From NCBI RefSeq assembly GCF_001514205.1, contig NZ_KQ948780.1, forward strand, positions 1-64,000: a DNA stretch of 64,000 nt, read 5' to 3'. This DNA comes from Streptomyces griseoruber. GTDB lineage: Bacteria > Actinomycetota > Actinomycetes > Streptomycetales > Streptomycetaceae. This document shows positions 15,701-23,811 of this stretch, one piece after another. The notes under the pieces are model-generated. The model saw only the letters and a list, made by a program, of their open reading frames with translations. It made no database searches and was not told the origin of the DNA. Each line of letters opens with the position of its first letter. Positions within the stretch are counted from its first letter, which is position 1. A program made the position numbers and the translations under genes.

Positions 15701-17138
15701 CAGTGTGGGTGACCTGGCGGATCGACTTCGAAGAGAGCTGGACCGCTACTCTCATGGTGGAAAGCTCCCATCGAGCCGGACACTGGTCGAACGGTTCCGG
15801 GTGAGCCCGGTGACCGTCTCGCGGGCGCTCGCCCAACTGGCGGCCGAGGGACTGGTGGTGACCCGGCCCGGGGCCGGCGCGTTCCGGGCCCGGCCCCGCC
15901 CCGCGGCCGTACCCGCGGGGGACACCTCCTGGCAGGAGGTCGCCCTCAGCGCGGACGGCGCCGCCGACCGCGTCCCGCGCTCGGCCGACGCCACCGGCGT
16001 CACCGTCTCCCTGGCCGCCCCGCCGCCCGGTGTGGTCGAGTTCAACGGAGGCTATCTGCACCCCTCGCTGCAACCCGAGCGCGCCATGTCCGAGGCCCTG
16101 GCCCGCGCCGGACGCCGGCCCGGCGCCTGGGGACGGCCTCCGATGGAGGGCCTGCCGGAGCTGCGGGAGTGGTTCGCCCGCACCATCGGCGGGAGCGTCG
16201 GCGCGGCCGAGGTACTGGTCAGCGCCGGCGGTCAGGCGGCGCTGACCACCGCCCTGCGCGCCCTCGCCCCGCCCGGCGCGCCGGTCCTCGTCGAATCGCC
16301 GACCTACCCCGGCATGCTCGCCATCGCCCGCTCGGCGGGTCTGCGCCCGGTTCCCGTCCCGGTCGACGCCGACGGCGTGAAGCCGGACCTGCTCGCCGAC
16401 GCCTTCCGCGCCACCGGCGCCCGGGTGTTCGTCTGCCAGCCGCTGTTCCAGAACCCGACCGGCGCCGTCCTCGCCCCCGCCCGGCGCGGCGAGGTGCTGC
16501 GCATCGCACGGGAGGCGGGCGCCTTCGTCGTCGAGGACGACTTCGTACGCCGGCTCGCGCACGAGGACGCGGGCCCCCTGCCCCGCCCGCTCGCCGCCGA
16601 CGACCCCGACGGAGTCGTCGTCCACGTCGGCTCGCTCACCAAGGCGACCTCGCCCAGCTTCCGGGTGTGCGCCCTCGCCGCGCGCGGACCGGTGCTGGAA
16701 CGGCTGCGCGCGATCCAGGTCGTCGACACCTTCTTCGTGCCCCGCCCGCTCCAGGAGGCGGCCCTGGAGCTCGTCGGCTCGCCCGCCTGGCCGCGCCATC
16801 TGCGGACCGTCGCCGCCGAACTCCGCGCCCGCAGGGACGCGATGACCTCCGCGCTCCGGCTGCGCCTGCCCGAACTCGCCCTCCCGCACATCCCGTCCGG
16901 CGGCTACCACCTGTGGCTCCGGCTGCCCGACGGTACGGAGGAGACCGTGTTCACGGCGGCCGCCCTGCGCGCCGGTGTCGCCCTCACCCCCGGCCGTCCG
17001 TACTTCAGCGCCGAACCCCCGGCCGCCCACGTCCGGCTGAGCTTCGCGGCCGTCGCGGGCACGGAGGAGATCGCGGAGGGGGTACGACGGCTGCGCGCGG
17101 CCTGCGACGAGGTGCTCCCGGCAAATCGTTCGACATGA
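15687..17138 (+). CDS. MocR-type GntR/aminotransferase transcription regulator
   Basis: 483 residues. The N-terminal winged helix is of GntR type (GKLPSSRTLVERFRVSPVTVSRALAQLAAEGLV). From about 110 on it is a fold-type I aminotransferase domain with the PLP lysine in GSLTKATSPSFRV and motifs SAGGQAALTTALRAL, ESPTYPGML and QPLFQNPTGAVL. MocR regulators use the aminotransferase-like domain to sense PLP or an amino compound. The upstream open frame is the antisense of the EamA gene and is not used. Twenty-seven bases after its stop comes an acetyltransferase gene, likely co-transcribed. Confidence 0.9.
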   Translation: MQERSSVGDLADRLRRELDRYSHGGKLPSSRTLVERFRVSPVTVSRALAQLAAEGLVVTRPGAGAFRARPRPAAVPAGDTSWQEVALSADGAADRVPRSADATGVTVSLAAPPPGVVEFNGGYLHPSLQPERAMSEALARAGRRPGAWGRPPMEGLPELREWFARTIGGSVGAAEVLVSAGGQAALTTALRALAPPGAPVLVESPTYPGMLAIARSAGLRPVPVPVDADGVKPDLLADAFRATGARVFVCQPLFQNPTGAVLAPARRGEVLRIAREAGAFVVEDDFVRRLAHEDAGPLPRPLAADDPDGVVVHVGSLTKATSPSFRVCALAARGPVLERLRAIQVVDTFFVPRPLQEAALELVGSPAWPRHLRTVAAELRARRDAMTSALRLRLPELALPHIPSGGYHLWLRLPDGTEETVFTAAALRAGVALTPGRPYFSAEPPAAHVRLSFAAVAGTEEIAEGVRRLRAACDEVLPANRST

Positions 17139-17165
17139 CGTGCCGCCCGCTGTGAGGATCCGGCC

Positions 17166-17618
17166 ATGAACGCCGTCCCGCCCCTCGCCGAGGGCTACGA
17201 GATCTCCGCCGACCCCGCCCGCATCGACGCCGGGCGCGTCCACCGCTGGCTGTCCACCGACGCGTACTGGGCGCTCGGGCGCGAGCGGGAGCGGCAGGAC
17301 CGGGCGATCGCCGCCTCGCTGAACTTCGGGGTCTACGACTCCGCCTCCGGCGAGCAGGTCGCCTACGCGCGCGTGGTGACCGATCTCGCGACCTTCGCCT
17401 GGCTGTGCGACGTCTACGTGGACCCGGCGGTGCGCGGCAAGGGCATCGGGACCTCGCTCGTCGCCGCCGTACGCGACCACCTGCTGCCGCACGGACTGCG
17501 CCGGATCCTGCTCGCCACGCACGACGCCCACGGGGTGTACGAGAAGGTCGGCTTCGAGGCGCTGGAGGAGCCGGACCGGTGGATGGCGCTGATCTTCGCG
17601 AAGCTCGGCATGGAGTGA
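17166..17618 (+). CDS. GNAT-family N-acetyltransferase
   Basis: 150 residues. The acetyl-CoA binding motif is VDPAVRGKGIGTSLVAAV and the fold ends with LLATHDAHGVYEKVGFEAL. Proteins of this shape transfer acetyl groups to small amines; the substrate is unknown. It lies 27 bp after the MocR gene, suggesting one transcript and perhaps a shared substrate with the EamA exporter. ATG 17166 follows GAGGATCC. Confidence 0.88.
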   Translation: MNAVPPLAEGYEISADPARIDAGRVHRWLSTDAYWALGRERERQDRAIAASLNFGVYDSASGEQVAYARVVTDLATFAWLCDVYVDPAVRGKGIGTSLVAAVRDHLLPHGLRRILLATHDAHGVYEKVGFEALEEPDRWMALIFAKLGME

Positions 17619-17750
17619 GGCCGGCGTCGGGTTGCGTGAGGCTCGTTTTCTCAGGACTTGTCCGGCACTTCCTGACTCGCCGGTAAGAATTCCGGTGCCT
17701 GTCGCCCGGCATCCCTTGACCTGCGCAGTTGCTCGGCTCACCATCACCGC

Positions 17751-18344
17751 ATGCCACTTCGGGTGACGTTCGTCGCGGCCGCGCGCAGCTCGCCGCTGCT
17801 CGCGGAGCGCTTCGAGGACGACCGGCCGCTGGACCAGGCGGGCTGGGACGAGGTGCAGCGGGTGGTCCCCGACCTCCTGCCCCTCGCCGCCGCCGAGCTG
17901 CGCTACTGCTCGCCCACCCCGAGCAGCCGTATCACCGGTGACGCCCTCGGCTATGCCCCGCTCGTGCAACTCGCCCTGCGCGACTGTGCCATGGGCCGCT
18001 GGCGGGGCCTGACCCTGGGCGAGGCGATGGCCCGTGAACCGGCCGCCGTGGATGCCTGGCTGGCCGACCCGCTGGCCACCCCGCACGGCGGCGAGTCCCT
18101 GCTGGACTTCATCACCCGGGTGGGTGACTGGCTCGACACCCGCCCGCTCGGGGACGGCGACCGGATCGTGGCGGTCGCCGAGCCCGGCGTGATCCGCGCC
18201 GCCGTGGTGTACGCCCTCAAGGCGCCGCCGTCGACGTACTGGAACATCGATGTGCGCCCCCTGTCGACGACCACCGTCACCGGCCGGGGCGGGCGCTGGA
18301 ACCTGCGCCTGGAAGGGGCGTCGGTTCATCCCACGCGCGCGTAG
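17751..18344 (+). CDS. Degenerate histidine-phosphatase-superfamily protein
   Basis: 197 residues with the outline of the phosphoglycerate-mutase-like fold: an N-terminal strand FVAAARSSPLLAERF, LRYCSPTPSSRITGDALG, GESLLDFITRVGDWL and the C-terminal strand VAVAEPGVIRAAVVYAL. Active members have an N-terminal Arg-His-Gly and a C-terminal Ser-His-Gly. Here these are Ala-Ala-Arg and Ala-Glu-Pro, so both catalytic histidines are missing. It may be a binding protein rather than an enzyme. Its 3' end overlaps the convergent DUF6314-like gene by 19 bp. Confidence 0.7.
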   Translation: MPLRVTFVAAARSSPLLAERFEDDRPLDQAGWDEVQRVVPDLLPLAAAELRYCSPTPSSRITGDALGYAPLVQLALRDCAMGRWRGLTLGEAMAREPAAVDAWLADPLATPHGGESLLDFITRVGDWLDTRPLGDGDRIVAVAEPGVIRAAVVYALKAPPSTYWNIDVRPLSTTTVTGRGGRWNLRLEGASVHPTRA

Positions 18345-18778
18345 TCCGTGGTGAGCAGCAGGTCCTTGGCGGGGCCGCGGACCTGCCACACCGTGCGCCA
18401 GTGGTCCGCGTCCCGGACGGTGAACTCGCCCCGGTAGAGGTCCGCGGAACACGGGTGGTCGGCGGTGTGCCGGCCGGTCGTCAGGTCCAGGTCGTGGAAG
18501 GGCCGGCCGTCGGCGAACCGGACGTCCGCCGTGCCCGGCACCGGACCGGGCAGGAAGCGCAAGGTGCGTTCGGCGGGCCGGTCGACCCCCTGCCAGGTGA
18601 ACGTGCCGGACTCCTCGTGCAGCAGACCCCCGCCGTCCAGCGGGCTGAACACGGTGGTGCCCCGGAACCGGCCCTCGGCCCCGCTCGCCCGATCCCGCAC
18701 CACGCGCTCCACGCGCCACCGCCCGGCGAGATGGGCGAGGACGTCCGGAACCGGCCGGAACGCGTCCACCGCCGTCAC
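18326..18778 (-). CDS. DUF6314-like lipocalin-fold protein
   Basis: 150 residues starting at GTG 18778. The blocks LAHLAGRWRVERVVRD, FRGTTVFSPLDGGGLLHEES, RPFHDLDLTTGR and HPCSADLYRGEF fit the DUF6314 family, which I recall as small beta-barrel proteins of unknown ligand. The GTG overlaps the TGA of the preceding 46-residue gene as GTGA, so translation is coupled. The family name is from memory and is less sure than the gene call. Confidence 0.7.
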   Translation of the reverse strand: MTAVDAFRPVPDVLAHLAGRWRVERVVRDRASGAEGRFRGTTVFSPLDGGGLLHEESGTFTWQGVDRPAERTLRFLPGPVPGTADVRFADGRPFHDLDLTTGRHTADHPCSADLYRGEFTVRDADHWRTVWQVRGPAKDLLLTTDYARVG

Positions 18779-18915
18779 CCCCTCCTCGGCCGACGCCGCC
18801 GTCCGTCGGGGGAGTCGCTGGGTGCCTTGCGGTCGGCCCGGGCCCGGATCTCGTGGTGCGAGGCATGGCTGGTGGCACGGAAGACCTCCTCGTGGGCGGT
18901 CGGCGCCCCGCTCAT
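18775..18915 (-). CDS. 46-residue basic protein in a coupled trio
   Basis: The frame reads MSGAPTAHEEVFRATSHASH and ends in an arginine-rich tail (DGRRRRPRRG). It starts at 18915 with ATGA overlap to the upstream small membrane protein and ends with GTGA overlap to the DUF6314-like gene. The two four-base overlaps are the main evidence that this is a real gene. No family recognised. Confidence 0.6.
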   Translation of the reverse strand: MSGAPTAHEEVFRATSHASHHEIRARADRKAPSDSPDGRRRRPRRG

Positions 18916-19022
18916 CGCGGCCCCGGCGCCGCCGGGCGCCGGATCAGCCGCGCCGCCCAGGTGGGGAGCGCGAGAACGGCGGCGAAAGCGCCGATCGCGA
19001 CGAAGGGCACGAGTGCGTCCAT
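18912..19022 (-). CDS. 36-residue single-helix membrane protein
   Basis: Reads MDALVPFVAIGAFAAVLALP then TWAARLIRRPAAPGPR. It has one hydrophobic helix followed by positive charges, so the C-terminus is probably cytoplasmic. It is the first gene of a three-gene chain linked by ATGA and GTGA overlaps with the 46-residue protein and the DUF6314-like protein. Too short for standard calling but structurally convincing. Confidence 0.6.
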   Translation of the reverse strand: MDALVPFVAIGAFAAVLALPTWAARLIRRPAAPGPR

Positions 19023-19047
19023 GCCCCGACGATACGTGCCCGCCCCA

Positions 19048-19114
19048 TTGACGCGCTCATGCCCCGTCTCTATCTTGCCGTTCGAAGTGTTGACCAGCGT
19101 TCAGTATTTCGAAC
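19048..19114 (+). promoter_or_regulatory. Promoter and operator-like repeat before the GH51 gene
   Basis: TTGACG 19048-19053 and TATCTT 19071-19076 are 17 bp apart, a good vegetative-type promoter. Immediately downstream, GTTCGAA 19080-19086 and TTCGAAC 19108-19114 form a perfect inverted pair. This is the kind of site bound by sugar-responsive repressors of polysaccharide-degradation genes. A second TTGACC lies between the arms at 19090. Confidence 0.5.
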
Positions 19115-19183
19115 ATTCCCTTGTGTGGGGACCGCTGATCGGCCACAACTGCACACCGACCCCCCCAGAGCCGCGGAGCGTAC

Positions 19184-21673
19184 ATGCCACGCACCACCCG
19201 CAACCGTCTGAGACTCGCCCTCGGAGCAAGCGCTTTCCTCCTGGCCGTCGGCGGAGTCCCCGCCGCCCCCGCCGGAGCCGCCGACACCACCGACTACGCC
19301 CTCACCGTCGACCCCGCCGCCAAGGGCGCGAAGATCGACGACACGATGTACGGCGTCTTCTTCGAGGACATCAACCGGGCCGCCGACGGCGGTCTGTACG
19401 CCGAGCTGGTGCAGAACCGGTCCTTCGAGTACGCGACCGTCGACAACCGCTCGTACACGCCGCTGACCTCCTGGACGGTCTCCGGCTCGGCGAACGTCGT
19501 GAACGACGACGGCCGGCTCAACGACCGCAACCGCGCCTACCTCTCCCTGGGCGCCGGCTCCTCCGTCACCAACGCCGGCTACAACACCGGGGTGCACGTC
19601 GAGGAGGGCGGGAAGTACGACTTCTCGGTGTGGGCCCGCGCCGGTGCCGGGACCACGCTGACGGTCTCCCTCCAGGACGCCGACGGCACCCTCGCCCCCG
19701 CCCGGCAGGTCGCCGTGCGCACGGGAGGCTGGGCCAAGTACAGGGCCACCTTCACCGCCGCCCGCACCAGCAGCACCGGCCGGCTGACCGTGGCCTCCTC
19801 GGACGCGGCCGCCCTCGACATGGTGTCGCTGTTCCCGCGCGACACCTACAAGCACGAGCCCAACGGCCTGCGCAAGGACCTCGCCGAGAAGATCGCCGCC
19901 CTGCACCCGGGCTTCGTCCGCTTCCCCGGCGGCTGCCTGGTCAACACCGGCTCCATGCAGGACTACAGCGAGGCCTCGGGCTGGCAGCGCGCCCGCTCCT
20001 ACCAGTGGAAGGACACCGTCGGCCCGGTCGAGGAACGGGCCACGAACTCCAACTTCTGGGGCTACAACCAGAGTTACGGCCTCGGCTACTACGAGTACTT
20101 CCGCCTGGCCGAGGACATCGGCGCGATGCCGCTGCCCGTCGTGCCGGCCCTGGTCACCGGCTGCGGCCAGAACAGGGCCGTCGTCGACGACGCCCTGCTC
20201 GAGCGGCACGTCCAGGACACCCTCGACCTCATCGAGTTCGCCAACGGGCCGGTGACCTCCACCTGGGGCAGGCTCCGGGCGAAGATGGGCCACCCGAAGC
20301 CCTTCCACCTCACCCACATCGAGGTCGGCAACGAGGAGAACCTCCCCGAGGAGTTCTTCGCCCGCTTCAAGGAGTTCCGCACCGCGATCGAGGCCAAGTA
20401 CCCCGGCATCACGGTGATCTCCAACTCCGGCCCGGACGACGCCGGTTCCACCTTCGACACGGCCTGGCAGCTCAACAGGGACGCCAAGGTCGCCATGGTC
20501 GACGAGCACTACTACAACAGCCCGCAGTGGTTCCTGCAGAACAACGACCGCTACGACTCCTACGACCGCAGCGGCCCCAAGGTCTTCCTCGGCGAGTACG
20601 CCTCCTGGGGCAACGCCTTCAAGAACGGCCTCGCCGAGGCCGCCTTCATGACCGGTCTGGAACGCAACGCGGACGTCGTCGAACTCGCCTCCTACGCGCC
20701 GCTGTTCGCCAACGAGGACTACGTCCAGTGGAGCCCGGACATGGTGTGGTTCAACAACCACGCCTCCTGGAACTCCGCCAACTACGAGGTCCAGAAGCTG
20801 TTCATGACCAACGTCGGCGACCGGGTGGTCCCCTCCACGGCCACCGGCACCCCCTCCCTCCAGGGCCCGATCAGCGGCGCCGTCGGCCTGTCGACGTGGG
20901 CGACGACGGCGGCGTACGACGAGGTGAAGGTCACGGACGCGAGCGGCACCACGCTGCTGAGCGACGACTTCTCCGGCGACGCCTCGCAGTGGAGCCACAC
21001 CGGGGGCGGCAGCTGGTCCCTCCAGGACGGGCAGTACGTCCAGACCGACGTGGCCGCCGAGAACACCATGGTCTCCGCCGGTGACGTGAACTGGCACGAC
21101 TACGACCTGCACGTGAAGGCCACCAAGAAGTCCGGCAAGGAGGGCTTCCTCGTCGCCTTCGGCGTCAAGGACACCGGCAACTACTACTGGTGGAACCTGG
21201 GCGGCTGGAACAACACCACCACCGCCGTCGAGCAGGCCGTGGACGGCGGCAAGTCCACCCTGATCTCCAAGGCCGGGACCATCGAGACGGGCCGCGCCTA
21301 CGACGTCGACGTCAAGGTGCGGGGCCGCCAGGTCACCCTCTACCTCGACGGCCAGGAGTGGGGCAGCTTCACCGACGACAAGCCGGCCGAGCCGTTCCGC
21401 CAGGTCGTCACCGAGGACCGGAAGACCGGCGACCTGATCGTCAAGGTCGTCAACGCCCAGTCCGCCGACGCCCGCACGGCGATCGACCTCGGCGGCGCGA
21501 AGGTCGCCGCAAAGGCCCGGGTGACGACCCTGACCGCCGCCCCGAACGCGGTCAACACCGAGACGGCGACCCCGGTCGCCCCGGTGACGTCCACCTTCAC
21601 CGGCGTCGCCGACCGGTTCACGTACACCTTCCCGGCGAACTCGATCACCTTCCTGAGGATCAGACAGAGGTAG
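19184..21673 (+). CDS. Secreted GH51 alpha-L-arabinofuranosidase with inserted lectin-like domain
   Basis: 829 residues. The Sec-type signal peptide (RLRLALGASAFLLAVGGVP) is cleaved near PAGAADT. A carbohydrate-binding-like module (about 85-215) is followed by the GH51 TIM barrel. The acid/base glutamate is in HIEVGNEEN (about residue 384) and the nucleophile in VFLGEYASWG (about 470). A concanavalin-like module of about 190 residues (DDFSGDASQW to AIDLGGAKV, about 585-770) interrupts the C-terminal beta domain, which resumes at RVTTLTAAP and ends FTYTFPANSITFLRIRQR. The enzyme removes arabinose side chains from arabinoxylan or arabinan outside the cell. Length suits streptomycete GH51 enzymes. 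ATG 19184 is followed by a proper signal. Confidence 0.92.
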   Translation: MPRTTRNRLRLALGASAFLLAVGGVPAAPAGAADTTDYALTVDPAAKGAKIDDTMYGVFFEDINRAADGGLYAELVQNRSFEYATVDNRSYTPLTSWTVSGSANVVNDDGRLNDRNRAYLSLGAGSSVTNAGYNTGVHVEEGGKYDFSVWARAGAGTTLTVSLQDADGTLAPARQVAVRTGGWAKYRATFTAARTSSTGRLTVASSDAAALDMVSLFPRDTYKHEPNGLRKDLAEKIAALHPGFVRFPGGCLVNTGSMQDYSEASGWQRARSYQWKDTVGPVEERATNSNFWGYNQSYGLGYYEYFRLAEDIGAMPLPVVPALVTGCGQNRAVVDDALLERHVQDTLDLIEFANGPVTSTWGRLRAKMGHPKPFHLTHIEVGNEENLPEEFFARFKEFRTAIEAKYPGITVISNSGPDDAGSTFDTAWQLNRDAKVAMVDEHYYNSPQWFLQNNDRYDSYDRSGPKVFLGEYASWGNAFKNGLAEAAFMTGLERNADVVELASYAPLFANEDYVQWSPDMVWFNNHASWNSANYEVQKLFMTNVGDRVVPSTATGTPSLQGPISGAVGLSTWATTAAYDEVKVTDASGTTLLSDDFSGDASQWSHTGGGSWSLQDGQYVQTDVAAENTMVSAGDVNWHDYDLHVKATKKSGKEGFLVAFGVKDTGNYYWWNLGGWNNTTTAVEQAVDGGKSTLISKAGTIETGRAYDVDVKVRGRQVTLYLDGQEWGSFTDDKPAEPFRQVVTEDRKTGDLIVKVVNAQSADARTAIDLGGAKVAAKARVTTLTAAPNAVNTETATPVAPVTSTFTGVADRFTYTFPANSITFLRIRQR

Positions 21674-21718
21674 CCGGTCCGGGCGGGTGCGCCCGGCCGA
21701 ACCGGCCGCACCCGCCTC

Positions 21719-22387
21719 TCAGCTCCCGCCGCGGCGAAACCAGCCCCGCTTGGCCGGCGGCGCAGGCGGCGCCGGCCGGGCGGGGGCCGGCCCGGCGAAC
21801 GGCGGCAGGCTCTTGAAGCCGTCGTCGAAGGTCACCGTCGGCGCGATCCTCGCCAGCGCTCCCCGCACCAGCGTGAGGGGATGCCCGGGGAACTGCGCGT
21901 CCCACCGCTCGTCGTCGCCCACGTGGGACGGCAGCCCGCCGAGCTGTCCCGCCACGTACGGGTGCGCCCGGAAATAGGCGTCCGGCCCCACCTGGGCCAT
22001 GATCACCGCCTCCCGCATCCCCGTCGTCGCGCCCTCGGCGGCCTGTACCTTCACCACGGTGCTGCAGGCCGCCCGGGGGATCGTGCAGCTGCCGATGAAG
22101 GCCTGCCCCGGCCGGTCGCCGAGCGGCACCTTCACCAGCTGGCGCACGGCCGGGACCCCGTCGACGGCATCGGCCACGGCCTCGATCAGACCGCCGCCCG
22201 CCTCCGCCGTCAGCCCGGCCAGCGCCGCCCGGAGCCCCTGGAGGTCGTCCAGCGACGCCGGCAGGTCCGGCACCAGCGGGAAGAAGTGGACCGACAGGAC
22301 GAGCCCCGTGTCATCGGTCCACACCCCCGGCTCGCGCTCGGTGAATCCGGTCAGATCGAGGCCGGTTATCGGCGTCATGGCGATCAT
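21719..22387 (-). CDS. Conserved-looking hypothetical protein
   Basis: 222 residues, no recognised family. The N-terminal two thirds look globular (alternating strands such as VLSVHFFPLVPDLP and VKVPLGDRPGQAFIGSCTIP). A Pro/Ala-rich linker and a basic end (KRGWFRRGGS) follow. There is no signal peptide or membrane helix. ATG 22387 has GGAGAG upstream. It lies 58 bp after the SUKH-domain gene on the same strand, so the two may form one transcript and act together. Confidence 0.7.
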   Translation of the reverse strand: MIAMTPITGLDLTGFTEREPGVWTDDTGLVLSVHFFPLVPDLPASLDDLQGLRAALAGLTAEAGGGLIEAVADAVDGVPAVRQLVKVPLGDRPGQAFIGSCTIPRAACSTVVKVQAAEGATTGMREAVIMAQVGPDAYFRAHPYVAGQLGGLPSHVGDDERWDAQFPGHPLTLVRGALARIAPTVTFDDGFKSLPPFAGPAPARPAPPAPPAKRGWFRRGGS

Positions 22388-22445
22388 GGTGTGTCTCTCC
22401 CGTCGAGTACGTCAGGTGGAGAAAACATCAGATGTATCGGATGCG

Positions 22446-23675
22446 TCAGATGTGCCGAGACGGGTCGGATGTGTCGGCGGCGTCCGCGGCGTCGTCGTCC
22501 CAGGGATCGAACCGTGCGAACTCCACCGGGTCGTCCTCCTCGTCCGGTCTGCACAGCCCGGGCCCGCCCAGCCTGCCGCGCTGCCAGGCCAGCAGGGTGT
22601 CGATCAGTCCCTGTTCCAGCGGCGCCCCCTGGTCCGCGTGGCGCGGCCAGAACACCAGCGGCCAGGCGTCCGGGTCCTCGCCCTCGGTCAGCCAGCCCAG
22701 ATGGTCCCCGTCGATGGAGTCGGCGAACGGCAGGAAGCCGCCAGGGGCGGGGAAGGTCGCCAGCGGATACCACTCCGCGTAGCCCTCCCGCAGCGACTCG
22801 TACGCCTCCAGGACCTCCTCGACGTACGCCGTGAAGCGCGGCGCTCTCGTGCGCAGCGGCGCCGGGAAGCGCAGCCAGCCGCTCCAGGTGCCGCAGCCGT
22901 ACGCCTCCATGACCTGCGTGTACTCGCCCGGGAGCCGGACGCCCAGTTGCTCGGCGAGCTGCTCCCAGGAGCCGTCGCCGAGGTGCGGGCGGGCGGGTGG
23001 CGGGGTGAGCAGGCGCAGGGCGTCGAGTCCCGTGCCCGTCTCCAGGGCCACGGCGCGTTCGGCCGCGGTGAGGCGGGGCCCGACGGGGGCGGGCGGGGTC
23101 CACGGTCCGGCGCAGGGCAGGAAGGCGGTGCGGGCGACGGTGCCGGGCAGCGGGCCCAGCAGCGGTCCGGGCGGGGAAGGGAGCTCCCAGGTCTCGCGGA
23201 CCGTCTGCCGCAGATACCCGGTGAGCGTGAGGTCGTAGCGGTGCCAGGGGAGCAGTCCGCTGCCCGGGACGCTGTCCCTGTGCCGTACGACGACCGTCCA
23301 CGCGTCGGGGTCGTCCGAGACGGAGGTGTCCCAGAAGAGGTCGTCGGTGCCCCGGCTGCATCCCCAGGCGAGCAGTCCACCGGGCTCCGGACGGACGGCG
23401 AAGCGTTCCTCCCGCGGCAGGTCGCGCAGGGCGATCCGGGCCTCCCGGTGGGTCCGGCCGAGCCACGTACCGTAGTCGAACCGCTCGTCGGCGCACGGCA
23501 CGTGAACCCAGAGGTACTTCCCGAAGTCCACCGGCCCGTACCGGTCGGCGAGCCGCTTGTAGTCGGCCGGCAGCCGGGTGCCGAGCCACTCCTCCACGGC
23601 CGCCCAGTCGACGGGCACCGGCACGGGCGGGCGCCCCGGGTCCGGTGCGGTGAAGTCGGCGAGATCGTCGAGCAC
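22446..23675 (-). CDS. Tandem SUKH (SMI1/KNR4) domain protein
   Basis: 409 residues from GTG 23675. Two SUKH domains are visible. The first covers about 20-180 (VDWAAVEEWLGTRLPADYKR, then LLAWGCSRGTDDLFWDT). The second covers about 230-370 (WEQLAEQLGVRLPGEYTQVM, then GGFLPFADSIDGDHLGWLTE). SUKH proteins are frequent immunity proteins against polymorphic toxins, though many are intracellular scaffolds. No toxin gene is recognisable nearby. The C-terminus is acidic (DDDAADAADTSDPS). Co-directional with the unrecognised 222-residue gene. Confidence 0.82.
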   Translation of the reverse strand: MLDDLADFTAPDPGRPPVPVPVDWAAVEEWLGTRLPADYKRLADRYGPVDFGKYLWVHVPCADERFDYGTWLGRTHREARIALRDLPREERFAVRPEPGGLLAWGCSRGTDDLFWDTSVSDDPDAWTVVVRHRDSVPGSGLLPWHRYDLTLTGYLRQTVRETWELPSPPGPLLGPLPGTVARTAFLPCAGPWTPPAPVGPRLTAAERAVALETGTGLDALRLLTPPPARPHLGDGSWEQLAEQLGVRLPGEYTQVMEAYGCGTWSGWLRFPAPLRTRAPRFTAYVEEVLEAYESLREGYAEWYPLATFPAPGGFLPFADSIDGDHLGWLTEGEDPDAWPLVFWPRHADQGAPLEQGLIDTLLAWQRGRLGGPGLCRPDEEDDPVEFARFDPWDDDAADAADTSDPSRHI

Positions 23676-23755
23676 TGAGTCCTCTGCCTCCCGGGCATGA
23701 TCACGGAGTGACCGATTCTGTCATCGACGGCGGGGCCCCGGCCCGCATGGATCAC

Positions 23756-23787
23756 CCATTGCATAAAAGTGCAGCGAAACGTATAGT
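23756..23787 (+). promoter_or_regulatory. argC promoter overlapped by an ARG box
   Basis: TTGCAT 23759-23764 and TATAGT 23782-23787 are spaced by 17 bp. The -35 lies inside CCATTGCATAAAAGTGCAG (23756-23774), which matches the ARG-box style described for Streptomyces arginine genes. ArgR encoded at the end of the operon would repress here. A related box lies before argH. Confidence 0.7.
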
Positions 23788-23811
23788 CATGCCATCGAGG
23801 AGGAGGAGTCC

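Noticed and set aside
15672..18878. 1068-residue minus-strand open frame
   Set aside because: It is antisense to the MocR, GNAT and phosphatase-like genes and shows shadow composition.
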